A stretch of 44,720 nucleotides of DNA from a virus. The stretch is taken from positions 1-44,720 of the IMG/VR virus record IMGVR_UViG_3300033388_005222; one strand, written 5' to 3'. This document shows positions 7,431 through 15,928 of this stretch, piece after piece; positions within the stretch are counted from its first letter, which is position 1, and every line of letters begins with the position of its first letter. Below the pieces are notes generated by a model that did no database searches, had not been told where the DNA came from, and saw nothing but the letters and a program-made list of their open reading frames with translations. Made by a program: the position numbers and the translations under genes.

Positions 7431-8590
7431 TATGCAACCACGATATCAGAAGTGTCGAGGGTTGCCAACTCCCGAATGCCGATTGATAAATTCACGGTAC
7501 CCACGGGGGAGATAGTGAAGCCCGCCCGAATGGCGGTAACATCTACAACACCTGAGACACCAAAGGCCGCAGCCGAGACCACAGCTAAAATAAAATCATC
7601 CCCTATCACGAAGGCCTGAACAAGAGCAGCCGCAGCCGTGGCCACCTGTGCATCACCGTCAACAGGATAGTCAGCATCGGTCGTCAAGTCTATTTCCAGA
7701 TATATGCGTTTTTCGGTGGGTCGTGTGTAATTAACGGTATGGTTATCCCCTACCGAATCCTCCGCAGTGCCAGAGCTTGCCCCATAGGTCTGGATGCCTG
7801 CGCCTTTGCTGGCCCATATCTGGTCAACCACGTCCTGAGCAGCTCCCCCCAAAACTAAAGCCTCTATTGAGTGCGGGGGCAAGCCATCCCCATCGGTGGC
7901 GTCGGTGTCGTTTTCAAAGACCCGGGCCGAAGTCACACCCGATACGTTCAAAAGGTCCGCCCGGATGGCGTCTACTGTGCCTGTGCCTGGCTTAGATAAA
8001 TCTGCCTCCCTCCGGAGCCTTAGCGCGGCGTCGGTCTCTTCTGCGGCGCCTATGGTGGCGTCCAGCGGGTTGGTGACGCTAGCCGCGCCCGTGGTAGGGG
8101 TATCAATAACGGTTAGTGTTGCGGCATTGGCTACGGTAGCCCCGGCGGTCACAGCTTCGAAGGCCACATCAGCCACGGTACCAGCTCCCGCCGCCACAAT
8201 GGCCTCTGCATTGACAAAAGCCGCCGCCGGGTTGCCTGTGACGCTAATTTGGAAGGTCCCCTCCGCAATATTAACGGCCTGTGTTACCACTACATCTACC
8301 GCCGCCGTGCTCTCTGTGGCCAAGCGGCGGATTGTACCTGTGAGGGCGGCAAGGCCTGTGAGGGCGTCCCCTGTGGCTTCGTCGGGGTCAAAGGCGGAAT
8401 ACACCCCTGCACCCATTTCCCAAACCTCACTTAATTTGCTCGACATAATGCCGACTATAACCCCTGACCAGCTAGAGGCCGTGGTATTGATTTTGGCCGA
8501 AATATTGGCCTTCCAATCGTCAAAAATATCGGTCTTAATCTGCTCTAGGGTCTTCTCTACAAAGCCCGTGATAGTTACGCCGAAAGACAT
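7430..8590 (-). CDS. Baseplate J-like wedge protein (Mu gp47-like)
   Basis: This 386-aa protein starts with an N-terminal helical region that includes TLEQIKTDI and SKLSEVWEM. The ATGDALTGLAALTGTIRR segment, the Ala/Val/Thr-rich beta region and the DAALRLRREADLSKPGTGTV stretch are hallmarks of Baseplate_J proteins. It would form the baseplate wedge together with the gpW-like protein encoded just upstream. Length and order (gpW, gpJ, gpI, fibre) match P2/Mu-type contractile tails. Confidence 0.9.
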   Translation of the reverse strand: MSFGVTITGFVEKTLEQIKTDIFDDWKANISAKINTTASSWSGVIVGIMSSKLSEVWEMGAGVYSAFDPDEATGDALTGLAALTGTIRRLATESTAAVDVVVTQAVNIAEGTFQISVTGNPAAAFVNAEAIVAAGAGTVADVAFEAVTAGATVANAATLTVIDTPTTGAASVTNPLDATIGAAEETDAALRLRREADLSKPGTGTVDAIRADLLNVSGVTSARVFENDTDATDGDGLPPHSIEALVLGGAAQDVVDQIWASKGAGIQTYGASSGTAEDSVGDNHTVNYTRPTEKRIYLEIDLTTDADYPVDGDAQVATAAAALVQAFVIGDDFILAVVSAAAFGVSGVVDVTAIRAGFTISPVGTVNLSIGIRELATLDTSDIVVA

Positions 8591-8591
8591 T

Positions 8592-8966
8592 CTAAACCCC
8601 TATTTTAAGCTCTGTGTATTCAAAAGTGTACTCTGTGGAGTCGTCCAGAAGACCTTGACAAGTGAGGGACAATACACGAGCCACCCGGTCGGAGTCAAAA
8701 GTGAATTCTTCGATGGTTTTTATGCCCGGAGTGGTGGCCACAACGGCCCGCAAGATGCTTCGGGTCGTGGCAAATTTGGCCTTTTTACCAAAAATCTTTT
8801 GGAAGTATGGAACCCCCACATTCTTATCTAAAAACCACTCCCCGAGGAAAGTTAGCAGGCGCATTTGTAAATGTTGCCCCACGGCTTCGGCGTCGGTTAC
8901 TAGCTCAAAATCCCCAGAATCTGTCAAGGAAATGTCGCCATCCGCATCTAGTAGGAAATCGGTCAT
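8592..8966 (-). CDS. Baseplate wedge protein, gpW/gp25-like (Mu gp46)
   Basis: This 124-aa protein starts with the pattern D-x-DGDI-x-L-TDSGDFELV and has QHLQMRLLTFLGEWFLDKNVGVPY, typical of the gpW/gp25-like wedge family that also contacts the sheath. It overlaps the C1q-like gene upstream by 4 nt and precedes gpJ by one base. Confidence 0.85.
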   Translation of the reverse strand: MTDFLLDADGDISLTDSGDFELVTDAEAVGQHLQMRLLTFLGEWFLDKNVGVPYFQKIFGKKAKFATTRSILRAVVATTPGIKTIEEFTFDSDRVARVLSLTCQGLLDDSTEYTFEYTELKIGV

Positions 8967-9523
8967 TTTTCGCCGCCCCAGAAAGAGGAATATTCAGACC
9001 CGCTTGAAATATCACAAGCCCCACCCGTGTTATAGACCTCAACAAATACGACAGCGGAAGACGGGAGCTTAATCTCCTCTGTCCCCGTGAGGGTTTCGAT
9101 AGTGTCGCTAACCACGGTTTCGGCGATTCTATATTTTGTACCGTTCACGTCCAACCTCATAATCAAACGGTCCCCGGAAGACACATTGTAAAATCGGACT
9201 CTAGCCCCAAGCGTATTTGTTTTTAGATTTGGGGCCGTGTACTCGTGAGTAGAGGTGTTGAAATCTGAGCCGTCGTCATCCCTCTCTGTGTTGAATTCTA
9301 CTTTCTCCCACGCGGGTGTGGCAGGCATACTTTGCACTGCGTTATTGTAAGCTGAGAAGAAAGATTTTTCGGCAGTAGGGTCCACAGCCGCAAAAATAGC
9401 ATCTGCCAAAACGTCAAGGGCCGAATCTGCCGTTTTAGTAATAGGGGCGTCGGTATCCGGGGGGTAGTCCGAATAATACCCACCCCGCAAAATATCTTTA
9501 ATGTCTTGTAGGCTTGCGCTCAT
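8963..9523 (-). CDS. Baseplate-region protein with C1q/TNF-like jelly-roll domain
   Basis: This is a 186-aa protein. Residues about 75-180 have the strand pattern of phage C1q-like domains (V-x-FNTERDDDGSDFN, then Y-TAPNLKT, ARVRFYNV, VFVEVYNTGG). Such trimeric jelly-rolls decorate capsids or tails. It is an unusual insertion between the spike and gpW genes, where most simple myoviruses have nothing. It overlaps both neighbours by 4 nt. It is probably a virion surface protein at the baseplate tip or periphery. Confidence 0.6.
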   Translation of the reverse strand: MSASLQDIKDILRGGYYSDYPPDTDAPITKTADSALDVLADAIFAAVDPTAEKSFFSAYNNAVQSMPATPAWEKVEFNTERDDDGSDFNTSTHEYTAPNLKTNTLGARVRFYNVSSGDRLIMRLDVNGTKYRIAETVVSDTIETLTGTEEIKLPSSAVVFVEVYNTGGACDISSGSEYSSFWGGEK

Positions 9524-10224
9524 ATCTCAACCTTGACTTTTGAGGAGCCCACTTCTGCAAGAGGCCCCACGGGGGCAGCTGTGGGCGCCAATATGCCGGG
9601 GGCTGCACTTGCACCTATTGTGGCTGTAGTTATATGTACATGGCCATCGTGGGCCGTTTGTAGGCTATCAAAGCGGGCCTTTACATCATCTGCAAGAGCT
9701 ACGGCCTGATAGGTCTCGCCTTGCTTGCCTACCTCTACGAGCCCAGCTGCATCTATGCGGACCTGTGCCCCTTCGTCGTGGCCTATAATGAGCTTGGCCG
9801 GGTCAGCCTCTTTTAGTGCCTGCTCTTTGGGGTAAAAGTTGGTTGGGATGGCTACCGCAAAACTCAAGTCGTGCATCCTCTGGTCTGCGGGGGTGGTCTC
9901 TTGCCCGTTTTCTAGCCACTGGGAATAATCCCGCTCTACGATTAGAATCAAGACAGAATCCCCCACCGCAAGGGGGAAAGATACGAAAAAGCCGCCGCCC
10001 CTGGGGTGCAGTATGGGCACGTTTACGAGCGGGGGTAGAGTCTCCTCTAAGGCCTCTTGGTCATCGGTGGCCGCAACGTACCGCCCTAGTTGGGGCTGAA
10101 TCTCTGCGGTCTGTGTTACAGCGTCATAGGAGACGATTTTGCCGGGCAGGGAGACGTGCAAATCTACTAGGCGCTTATCTATAGCCCTTTTTATAAGCGT
10201 GGCCCAAGTGGGGGTGGTTGGCAT
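9520..10224 (-). CDS. Baseplate spike / central puncturing protein (gp138 N-terminal-like, Mu gp45-type)
   Basis: This 234-aa protein has an N-terminal OB-like domain (residues about 25-110, with VSYDAVTQTAEIQPQLGRY and a VGDSVLILIVERDYSQW stretch) typical of phage spike proteins of the gp138/gpV type. A short repetitive beta segment follows (AKLIIGHDEGAQVRID), and the end contains DGHVHITT. That histidine motif is found in spikes, where HxH residues can bind iron at the tip. It lies between hub and wedge genes. Confidence 0.85.
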   Translation of the reverse strand: MPTTPTWATLIKRAIDKRLVDLHVSLPGKIVSYDAVTQTAEIQPQLGRYVAATDDQEALEETLPPLVNVPILHPRGGGFFVSFPLAVGDSVLILIVERDYSQWLENGQETTPADQRMHDLSFAVAIPTNFYPKEQALKEADPAKLIIGHDEGAQVRIDAAGLVEVGKQGETYQAVALADDVKARFDSLQTAHDGHVHITTATIGASAAPGILAPTAAPVGPLAEVGSSKVKVEI

Positions 10225-11045
10225 TATTTAGCCTCAATTGCTACGGTCCAATCATCCCCGGCAGTATCCCCCGAAAATACGGACCTTTCAACCCTAAAGA
10301 GACCTGAAACGCCATGCTCTGAGTCGATTTGCACTTTGCGCCCGGGCATAAGCTCCGGGATTAAAAGAGCCCTCGCCTTTACTATGCCGTCGCTCCCGAT
10401 TTCAGGTACACCCAACAAGCCAGAGCCAGCAGACAAAACCACGGCCTGAGAGTCAAGGGCTTCATCGAGGGGGACTATTTGCAATTCGCCGTCCTGGATG
10501 GAGTATTCAAGACCACAAGATTTTAGGATGTGGTCTAGGTGGGCAAGACCCCCACCGGATAATGTAACCCCGGTTGTGAAATTGCTAACCTTGCCCCCCA
10601 TAAGGGCACTCTTGACGGCTTCGGCGGCGTTGCCTATGCCTACGTCCACAGCCTTTGCAAGGTCTTTTAAAACGGCCTCAACCGTGGCTTGGGCGGAAAA
10701 GGTCTTGTTTATGCGGCCTGTGCCCCCTGCTTTTGCACCGTCGGAGCTTCTGATAGTGGTCACCCACTCCGGGCCGTCTTGCCGTGAAAAGCCCTCAGAT
10801 AGCTCCCCCGTGAAAAGCTGGCCCAGGTTTCCAGCATACCCGGCCTTGAAAATCACAGGGATTTTTTCATCATTTGAGGCCAGCTCTTTGACCTGATTCC
10901 GGTGGGCTGGATTTAAATTGTAAATATCGAATTGGGCTGAGTTGGCTTCGCCTGCGAGGTCTTTTTCGACACTAAAAACCATATCAAGATTACTGAAATC
11001 AGCCCCACCAATATTGATTTGTGCGCGCCTATCAAATAAGCTCAT
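10224..11045 (-). CDS. Baseplate hub protein (gpD / Mu gp44-like)
   Basis: This is a 273-aa protein. The N-terminus (SVEKDLAGEANSAQFDIYNLNPAHRNQV) is typical of hub proteins of simple contractile tails that trimerise at the tube end and hold the spike. The start overlaps the plug gene by 4 nt and the end overlaps the spike start by one base. The order Dit-like, plug, hub, spike matches the Pam3-type cyanophage baseplate. Confidence 0.85.
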   Translation of the reverse strand: MSLFDRRAQINIGGADFSNLDMVFSVEKDLAGEANSAQFDIYNLNPAHRNQVKELASNDEKIPVIFKAGYAGNLGQLFTGELSEGFSRQDGPEWVTTIRSSDGAKAGGTGRINKTFSAQATVEAVLKDLAKAVDVGIGNAAEAVKSALMGGKVSNFTTGVTLSGGGLAHLDHILKSCGLEYSIQDGELQIVPLDEALDSQAVVLSAGSGLLGVPEIGSDGIVKARALLIPELMPGRKVQIDSEHGVSGLFRVERSVFSGDTAGDDWTVAIEAK

Positions 11046-11365
11046 AACTCGGCCTCCGGGGTGTAGACCAGCAAAACACGGCCCCCCAAGTCATCGAGCC
11101 CGGGGTCCAGGTCCCCGCCTTCGGTATCTATGGCCATGAGCAGCCCCGGGGGGCGGGCGGCGTGGGTATTGCCCCTCAGGAGGTCAAAGCCTGTGACGAT
11201 TTTGCGCCCGGCTTGGATGGCAGCCCCGTCAACGGTAGCAATTGAAATTCTGAAAAGACCTTCTCTCCCGTTGTAAACAAGCCGGAAATTGTAAGATACT
11301 CCATCCAATTTTGAAGAGAAAGTAGCAAGAGGTACGCCGGGAGTTATCGGGATTACAACGCTCAT
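11042..11365 (-). CDS. Baseplate plug protein (Pam3 gp18-like, DUF6983)
   Basis: This 107-aa all-beta protein has the pattern GV-x-Y-x-F-R-L-x-YNGREGLFRISI near residues 23-42 and a C-terminal DDLGGRVLLVY. It resembles the small plug protein of the Pam3 cyanomyophage baseplate, which lies between tail tube initiator and hub. Position between Dit-like and hub genes fits this exactly. Confidence 0.75.
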   Translation of the reverse strand: MSVVIPITPGVPLATFSSKLDGVSYNFRLVYNGREGLFRISIATVDGAAIQAGRKIVTGFDLLRGNTHAARPPGLLMAIDTEGGDLDPGLDDLGGRVLLVYTPEAEL

Positions 11366-11940
11366 CAGAAGGCCCCCGCAGCTTCACCTAACAGGCGCAA
11401 CGCTGAAACGTCTCTTTCCACCGCCGCCGGGGCGGGGGTTGGTGGTTTTTTACCCTGTGCAGCGCTTGGGGTGCCCCGGGCTTCCACCGGGTCAGGGGCG
11501 GCGGCCTGCACTTCGATACTCGAAGCGGTTACGGTTACGACCTGCTCTGCGCTGCAAGAAAAGTGCAGGGCTTCACCAGTTTCGGCGTCTCTTGCGACGA
11601 CCAGAGAGCCTAAGGCCATGCTTTCGTAAGTTTTCAGCTCGGTTGTAATGGTGAAGATTTCACCCCTGTCTATAAGGCCTGATAAGGCTGCATATGCGTC
11701 CTTAACCCTATCCCCCCCTGCTATAATATCGGTTATGTCCAGGGGGTGGTTTGTAATCACGCCGGATAATTCAAGAGAGTCCGGGAGGGCTCTTATATTG
11801 TCGGATATTTGGGAGCCATCCTCAACCCTGTGTTGGGCTATTTCGGCGGCTTTGCCGTGGGTCTCAGAAATCGTTGCATCTATCTGAATGGTCTCTATCT
11901 CGACAAGGTCTTTTCCGAAAATCAAATCAGCGAGGCTCAT
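11365..11940 (-). CDS. Dit-like tail tube initiator / baseplate protein
   Basis: This is a 191-aa protein. Residues about 18-75 (IDATISETHGKAAEI, then SLELSGVITNHPL) match the Dit-like proteins of simple myoviruses that join tube and baseplate. The end is proline/alanine-rich (near residue 155-172) and probably flexible. It starts within the last codons of the tape-measure gene (4-nt overlap). Confidence 0.75.
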   Translation of the reverse strand: MSLADLIFGKDLVEIETIQIDATISETHGKAAEIAQHRVEDGSQISDNIRALPDSLELSGVITNHPLDITDIIAGGDRVKDAYAALSGLIDRGEIFTITTELKTYESMALGSLVVARDAETGEALHFSCSAEQVVTVTASSIEVQAAAPDPVEARGTPSAAQGKKPPTPAPAAVERDVSALRLLGEAAGAF

Positions 11941-13508
11941 TTGGTAACCCCCAAGCTTTCGGCGGTCTGTCTGCGGGCGGCTTCGTCATCCATACGCCAT
12001 GATTTTTGTACGATACCAGCGGTCTCTCGGGCGTCTGCATTCTTGGCGTTTACTGTCACATTCATCGTGCGTGGGCCATTGCTGACACTGTTTTGAGTCC
12101 CCCGGCCTTGGGGAATGGCAAAAGTCTTGCCCCCCATTTCAGGGGCTGCCATCGCGGCCAGCATACCTGGGGGTAACTTCACGTCTGCAAGGGCCTTGTA
12201 AGCATCCAGAGCAAGGCCAAGGCCTGCGAGTCGTGCAATGTTTTCAAAAGCTGCTAATACCCCATTAACGGCTTGCTCTAGCAGGTTGAAACCTTCCCAC
12301 CACTCCCGAAACATATCCCCGATTGACAAGCCGAGGCCTGTAAAAATTTCGCCTAATGTATCCCCGAGAGAGAGGGCCCATTTGTTCCAGTCCTCCATAA
12401 GAAGAGTAAATCCCGACATATCCCCCTGCAAGCCCATAAACAGAGCCGCCGCAACCTTACCTAAAGAGCCTATAGCCTCGGATACAGTCAAAATTACGGC
12501 TTTTAGGGCAGCCCCGCCTTCCTCAGCATCAAAAAACTTATCTATTACGGCCTCAAGAGCCGAATCCCCCCCACGCAAAAAGGTGGTGAAGTCATCATAG
12601 GCCAAAGCTAAAAGGGCAACCGCCGCCGCTAGCTTAAGGGCAATAATAACGAATGGGAAAAAGGGGGCCATAGCGATTAGCCCCACAACAGCAAGCGCCA
12701 CTAGCAGCCCTTCTAGGATTCGTGTTCGTTTACTCAAGGCTAGAAACTCCCGGGAGAGACCCCTAAAAGCTATCACCATGCCCGTGGCTAGGGGCAAAAG
12801 CTTTTGCCCGGCCAAGGTGGCTAGGTCTTTCAATGCCCCATCAAGGCCGCGTGTGGCGTTCGCGTACCCATCCGCCGTCTTAGCCGCGTCGCCTTGCGCG
12901 GTAACGGTTTTCGACATAATGAAATTGTAACGGAGCTGGGTTTTCTCCGCTATGTTCATTTGTTTTGTTGTTTTTGTTAGGCCTTGCTCCAAGGCGAAAG
13001 CCTGCAAAGCGGCCTCGCTCATAACAACGCCATATTGCATAAGGGGGCGAGACTGCCCTATAAGAGCCGACTTAATAGCCTCTAGGGCCTGTGTATCCGT
13101 TGTGTTGAAAAAGGATGCAAGGTCAACAGCAAGCCCCCCTAGCTCAGTTGACATTTGGGCGGTAGCTTTGGCGTTTTGCAAGGTGGGTTGTAGAATGGCC
13201 CCAAGAGCCCCGGCATAATTACCCAGCTCATCCACAGAGCGCCCCATAACCGTGGCCGTGGCGTCTGCCCATTGCAGCACCGCGCCCGCTTGGTCTTCGA
13301 AAGCTGAATTGATAACGTTTAGCTGCTCTTCTGCGTCGGAGGCCCGGTCAATCAAAAACTTGAAGCCGAAGGCGAGGGCCCCGCCGGTTAGGAGGCTGGA
13401 TAGGGTACCCATTTGCTTGATGGTGCCTGAAATACCCTTGTTGGCTTTTTTCAGGCCTTTGTCATCAAATTTAACCCCGAAGGTGGCTAGAAGCTCCCGA
13501 ACTACCAT
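11937..13508 (-). CDS. Tail tape measure protein
   Basis: This is a 523-aa protein. The N-terminal region (ATFGVKFDDKGLKKANKGI, then GALAFGFKFLIDRASDAEEQL) and the ALGAILQPT / LIGQSRPLMQYGVVMS segments are typical of phage tape-measure proteins. A hydrophobic block at about residues 262-300 is predicted to insert in the host membrane during genome ejection. The family rule of about 1.5 angstrom per residue gives a tail near 75-80 nm. The gene follows the frameshifted chaperone genes, as in most long-tailed phages. Its ATG at 13508 overlaps the end of the frameshift extension. Confidence 0.9.
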   Translation of the reverse strand: MVVRELLATFGVKFDDKGLKKANKGISGTIKQMGTLSSLLTGGALAFGFKFLIDRASDAEEQLNVINSAFEDQAGAVLQWADATATVMGRSVDELGNYAGALGAILQPTLQNAKATAQMSTELGGLAVDLASFFNTTDTQALEAIKSALIGQSRPLMQYGVVMSEAALQAFALEQGLTKTTKQMNIAEKTQLRYNFIMSKTVTAQGDAAKTADGYANATRGLDGALKDLATLAGQKLLPLATGMVIAFRGLSREFLALSKRTRILEGLLVALAVVGLIAMAPFFPFVIIALKLAAAVALLALAYDDFTTFLRGGDSALEAVIDKFFDAEEGGAALKAVILTVSEAIGSLGKVAAALFMGLQGDMSGFTLLMEDWNKWALSLGDTLGEIFTGLGLSIGDMFREWWEGFNLLEQAVNGVLAAFENIARLAGLGLALDAYKALADVKLPPGMLAAMAAPEMGGKTFAIPQGRGTQNSVSNGPRTMNVTVNAKNADARETAGIVQKSWRMDDEAARRQTAESLGVTK

Positions 13509-13693
13509 TTTTCTTTGCTCCTATTGGCCTTTGCTACGGCCCCTTCAATAAAATCAAGTACCTCGTGGGCTTCTGCTACGTCATCAATAGACCAGTGCTC
13601 TTCCAGCTCCCGCAGGGTTACGCTTATTCGCTCACTTGTGAGGAGTCGCCAGCTTTCCCAGTCGATACCGGCTGGGATTGAGATTGTTTCACC
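13502..13693 (-). CDS. -1 frameshift extension of tail assembly chaperone (gpE'/GT-like T part)
   Basis: In the -1 frame relative to the chaperone at 13624-14118, an open frame follows the AAAAAG slip site. It reads GETISIPAGIDWESW, then LRELEEHWSIDDV and HEVLDFIEGAV, and ends at TAG 13504-13502 just inside the tape-measure start. These motifs are characteristic of the downstream half of phage tail-assembly chaperones. No ribosome site or good start of its own is apparent, so it is made as a fusion: residues 1-142 of the upstream protein plus 63, about 205 aa. Confidence 0.75.
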   Translation of the reverse strand, partial: GETISIPAGIDWESWRLLTSERISVTLRELEEHWSIDDVAEAHEVLDFIEGAVAKANRSKEKW

Positions 13694-14118
13694 TTTTTGA
13701 GCAGGCGGGCGATATTTTGCCCTCCGCCGAAAAAACTTGCGAAATTAACCTTGATAGCGAACGCCATCCAACCCAGCCACGCGCTGTAATCCTCAGAAAA
13801 ATAATCGTCTATATCCCTGTGTAAGGGCACCCACGCCTGTGGGCCTGTTTCCACCTCGGAATTTTCAGCAAATAAATCCGTAAAATATTTGAGGTCTTCC
13901 TCGGTCATAGACATTAGCAGGGTATTGAAAGCCCCGGCCATATTGCCCACGTCCATATCTTCAAGGTTTACCTCTGAATCAATACCCCCGAAAGCTTCGG
14001 CCAAAGCAGGGCCTGCGATTTTTGCGAGTCGCAACGCCGCACCACGGCCTTCGGTAAAGGGGAGCTGTGTTACGCGGTAGACGTTTTTTCCAATCTTTTT
14101 TTCTTCGTGTTTACGCAT
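13624..14118 (-). CDS. Tail assembly chaperone (gpE/gpG-like)
   Basis: This 164-aa protein begins KKIGKNVYRVTQLPFTEGRGAALRL, the pattern of phage tail assembly chaperones encoded between tube and tape-measure genes. It is thought to coat the tape measure while the tube polymerises. The region AFAIKVNFASFF near residues 122-133 is conserved in such proteins. A fraction of ribosomes should shift -1 at codons AAA AAG (13698-13693) to make the longer form. Confidence 0.85.
   Translation of the reverse strand: MRKHEEKKIGKNVYRVTQLPFTEGRGAALRLAKIAGPALAEAFGGIDSEVNLEDMDVGNMAGAFNTLLMSMTEEDLKYFTDLFAENSEVETGPQAWVPLHRDIDDYFSEDYSAWLGWMAFAIKVNFASFFGGGQNIARLLKKVKQSQSQPVSTGKAGDSSQVSE
13693..13699 (-). promoter_or_regulatory. 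Programmed -1 frameshift site CAAAAAG
   Basis: Minus-strand CTC AAA AAG in the chaperone frame. After a -1 slip the Lys codon AAG is re-read as AAA and the next codon GGT enters the conserved second frame (GETISIPAGIDW). The heptamer lacks the canonical first X of X-XXY-YYZ, so pairing after the slip is imperfect in the P site. No experiment is implied; the coding pattern is the evidence. Confidence 0.65.
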
Positions 14119-14155
14119 TTGGAGCCTCTAAAAAGGGTGTAAGGCTTAGGGGGTA

Positions 14156-14587
14156 TCAGCTACCACCATCAAAATCAATCAGGTTTGCAACCCGAAACTT
14201 CCACTCTCGGGCGGTGGGCGTGGGCCCATACTCTGTATCGGGGTTACGAGCAATCCAAGCTTGCTCCCCCGTGTGGATGGCGTTGCCTTGTCGGTCTCGC
14301 ACCATAATTGGGTAGACCCCGGCCCCGTTGGGGCTGGCTTTGTCAAGCGCCCGGATAGTGGCCAATCTGTCATTGGTACGAGAAGACTGCATAAGGCTAA
14401 CCGTAATGGTGGCCCGGTTGTCGAGACTTTTAGAGCGGGTAACCTCGCCCCGAACGCCTGCAACGTCGGTAAAATCATCGGTTTCACGTTCGATAGAAAC
14501 CATCGTATCTTCGGCAAAACCCTGAAAAGAGATACCCGCAAAGTTGATGGAAACCATATCGGGGTCGTAATGTTTTAAGTCAGGCAT
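14156..14587 (-). CDS. Tail tube protein (DUF3277 family)
   Basis: This is a 143-aa protein. The motif VSINFAGISFQGFAEDTMVSIERETDDFTDVAG followed by GEVTRSKS and LMQSSRTND is a clear match to DUF3277 proteins (KPP10 ORF10-type structural protein), which form the inner tail tube of this myovirus group. It lies directly downstream of the sheath gene with a ribosome site in the 17-bp gap. Confidence 0.85.
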   Translation of the reverse strand: MPDLKHYDPDMVSINFAGISFQGFAEDTMVSIERETDDFTDVAGVRGEVTRSKSLDNRATITVSLMQSSRTNDRLATIRALDKASPNGAGVYPIMVRDRQGNAIHTGEQAWIARNPDTEYGPTPTAREWKFRVANLIDFDGGS

Positions 14588-14604
14588 AGTCTTAAACTCC
14601 TAAA

Positions 14605-15918
14605 TTATAAGCTGAGGGAAACAGACATAACAGTCGCGTGAACCGCGCCCGCAAGGTAAGCCGAAGCCTCCATATCAGGCCATACCCGCAAAGCTTTATT
14701 TGCTGCGGAGACGTCGGCTGCAAGGGGGATGATAATAAGCTGCGGCGTGTCCTCAGTATCAGGCAAAAAGACACCTTTTCGTACCCCTTCATCAAACTGG
14801 GCTTGAATCACACCTCGCCATATATCCCCGGTTTCGTCGTCAAAGGGCAGTTTGCCATTACTTACCAAAACGAAGAAAACCCGCTCTTGTTGGCGTACTC
14901 GATACCAATCAACACCCCGGGTGATGTCAATGAATTCGCCGCTTGAGCTATAGCCCTCGCTTGTGATATTCACCCCAGCCACAGCAAGGTAATAGTTGCA
15001 GTTTTTGCCCGCAAGGGCAGAGGTCTCAGCAGCTGTCAACTCAGAAACTGTAAGTCCTGCGAGGGTCTTGAACTTCCAAGTTGTGGAGCCCGGGTCATAG
15101 GGGAAGCGGTTACCCATCCAACGCGCTGCGGGGTATTGCTGAGAGTACTCGCCGAAGAGCAGGAAGGTGCGGGCGTATGCTGCGGCCTTGAGGTCGCTTG
15201 CCACGTCTGTGGTCGTGCCCACGTCTTTTACGAGAGTATCCATCGTACTGGCACCAAAAAGCACGTTTCGAGCTTCGGCCCATACCGCCGCCGCATTAAT
15301 TTCGGCCTCTGAATTGCTATCAATAAGCAGGCCATAAAAAGAGGGGTCTTCGGCTTCAATCGCTGCAAGGTCGGTCACGATGCCGGGGTCGGGCGTGAGG
15401 TCTTCAAACTTAAAGCCCACAGATACCGCACCAAAGGCCAACAAATCATTGGTGGTGGTGGGGGCTATGGTCAAGTGGGTCACGTCATCTGTGGAAGTGA
15501 CCGTAGCAATGGCATTAACCAAGGCGTGCAAGGCCGTCACAATCGTTGCCACAGAAGCCCCACCCAAGATGGTGTAAGAGATTTCGGTACCATCTACATT
15601 GATTGAGAGCACCTCCCCCTCTGTGGTAATCGTGGGGGTGAGTCGTATGCTCTGCTGGGCAGGTAGCGCCCGGCGGCCTACCTTCCACGTCTTGATGGAC
15701 GGATTTTGGGATTTCATGGCCTGCGCCATCAAATACGCGGGGTCGGTGACTGCGTGGCCCGCTGCTACCATTTCTGGCAAGCTTCCATAAAGCTGCACCC
15801 GCCCGGGGATAATGGAGCTATCCACATACGCAGCTAAAAGCGGAATATCAAAGGCAACCCGGCTAATGCTGCGGGTTGCGGTTGTAATCGTAACACTGGC
15901 AATATCAGAAAGTGACAT
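14605..15918 (-). CDS. Contractile tail sheath protein (DUF3383 family)
   Basis: This 437-aa protein begins SLSDIASVTITTATRSISR, and the C-terminal region (GEFIDITRGVDWYRVRQQERVF, then IWRGVIQAQFDEGVRKGVF) is the conserved interlocking part of DUF3383 sheaths. Residues about 97-175 are an inserted domain resembling one in the capsid cement protein at 18756. Presence of this gene defines the phage as a myovirus. An AGGAG-like site (TAGGAG, plus-strand CTCCTA) lies upstream of the start. Confidence 0.9.
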   Translation of the reverse strand: MSLSDIASVTITTATRSISRVAFDIPLLAAYVDSSIIPGRVQLYGSLPEMVAAGHAVTDPAYLMAQAMKSQNPSIKTWKVGRRALPAQQSIRLTPTITTEGEVLSINVDGTEISYTILGGASVATIVTALHALVNAIATVTSTDDVTHLTIAPTTTNDLLAFGAVSVGFKFEDLTPDPGIVTDLAAIEAEDPSFYGLLIDSNSEAEINAAAVWAEARNVLFGASTMDTLVKDVGTTTDVASDLKAAAYARTFLLFGEYSQQYPAARWMGNRFPYDPGSTTWKFKTLAGLTVSELTAAETSALAGKNCNYYLAVAGVNITSEGYSSSGEFIDITRGVDWYRVRQQERVFFVLVSNGKLPFDDETGDIWRGVIQAQFDEGVRKGVFLPDTEDTPQLIIIPLAADVSAANKALRVWPDMEASAYLAGAVHATVMSVSLSL

Positions 15919-15928
15919 TTTCTAGCTC

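Noticed and set aside
7896-8831. 311-codon plus-strand open frame
   Set aside because: It lies opposite baseplate J and gpW genes with clear motifs. Its composition (Ala, Ser, Val, Thr) mirrors the antisense of GCC/ACC-rich codons, and no domain is visible.
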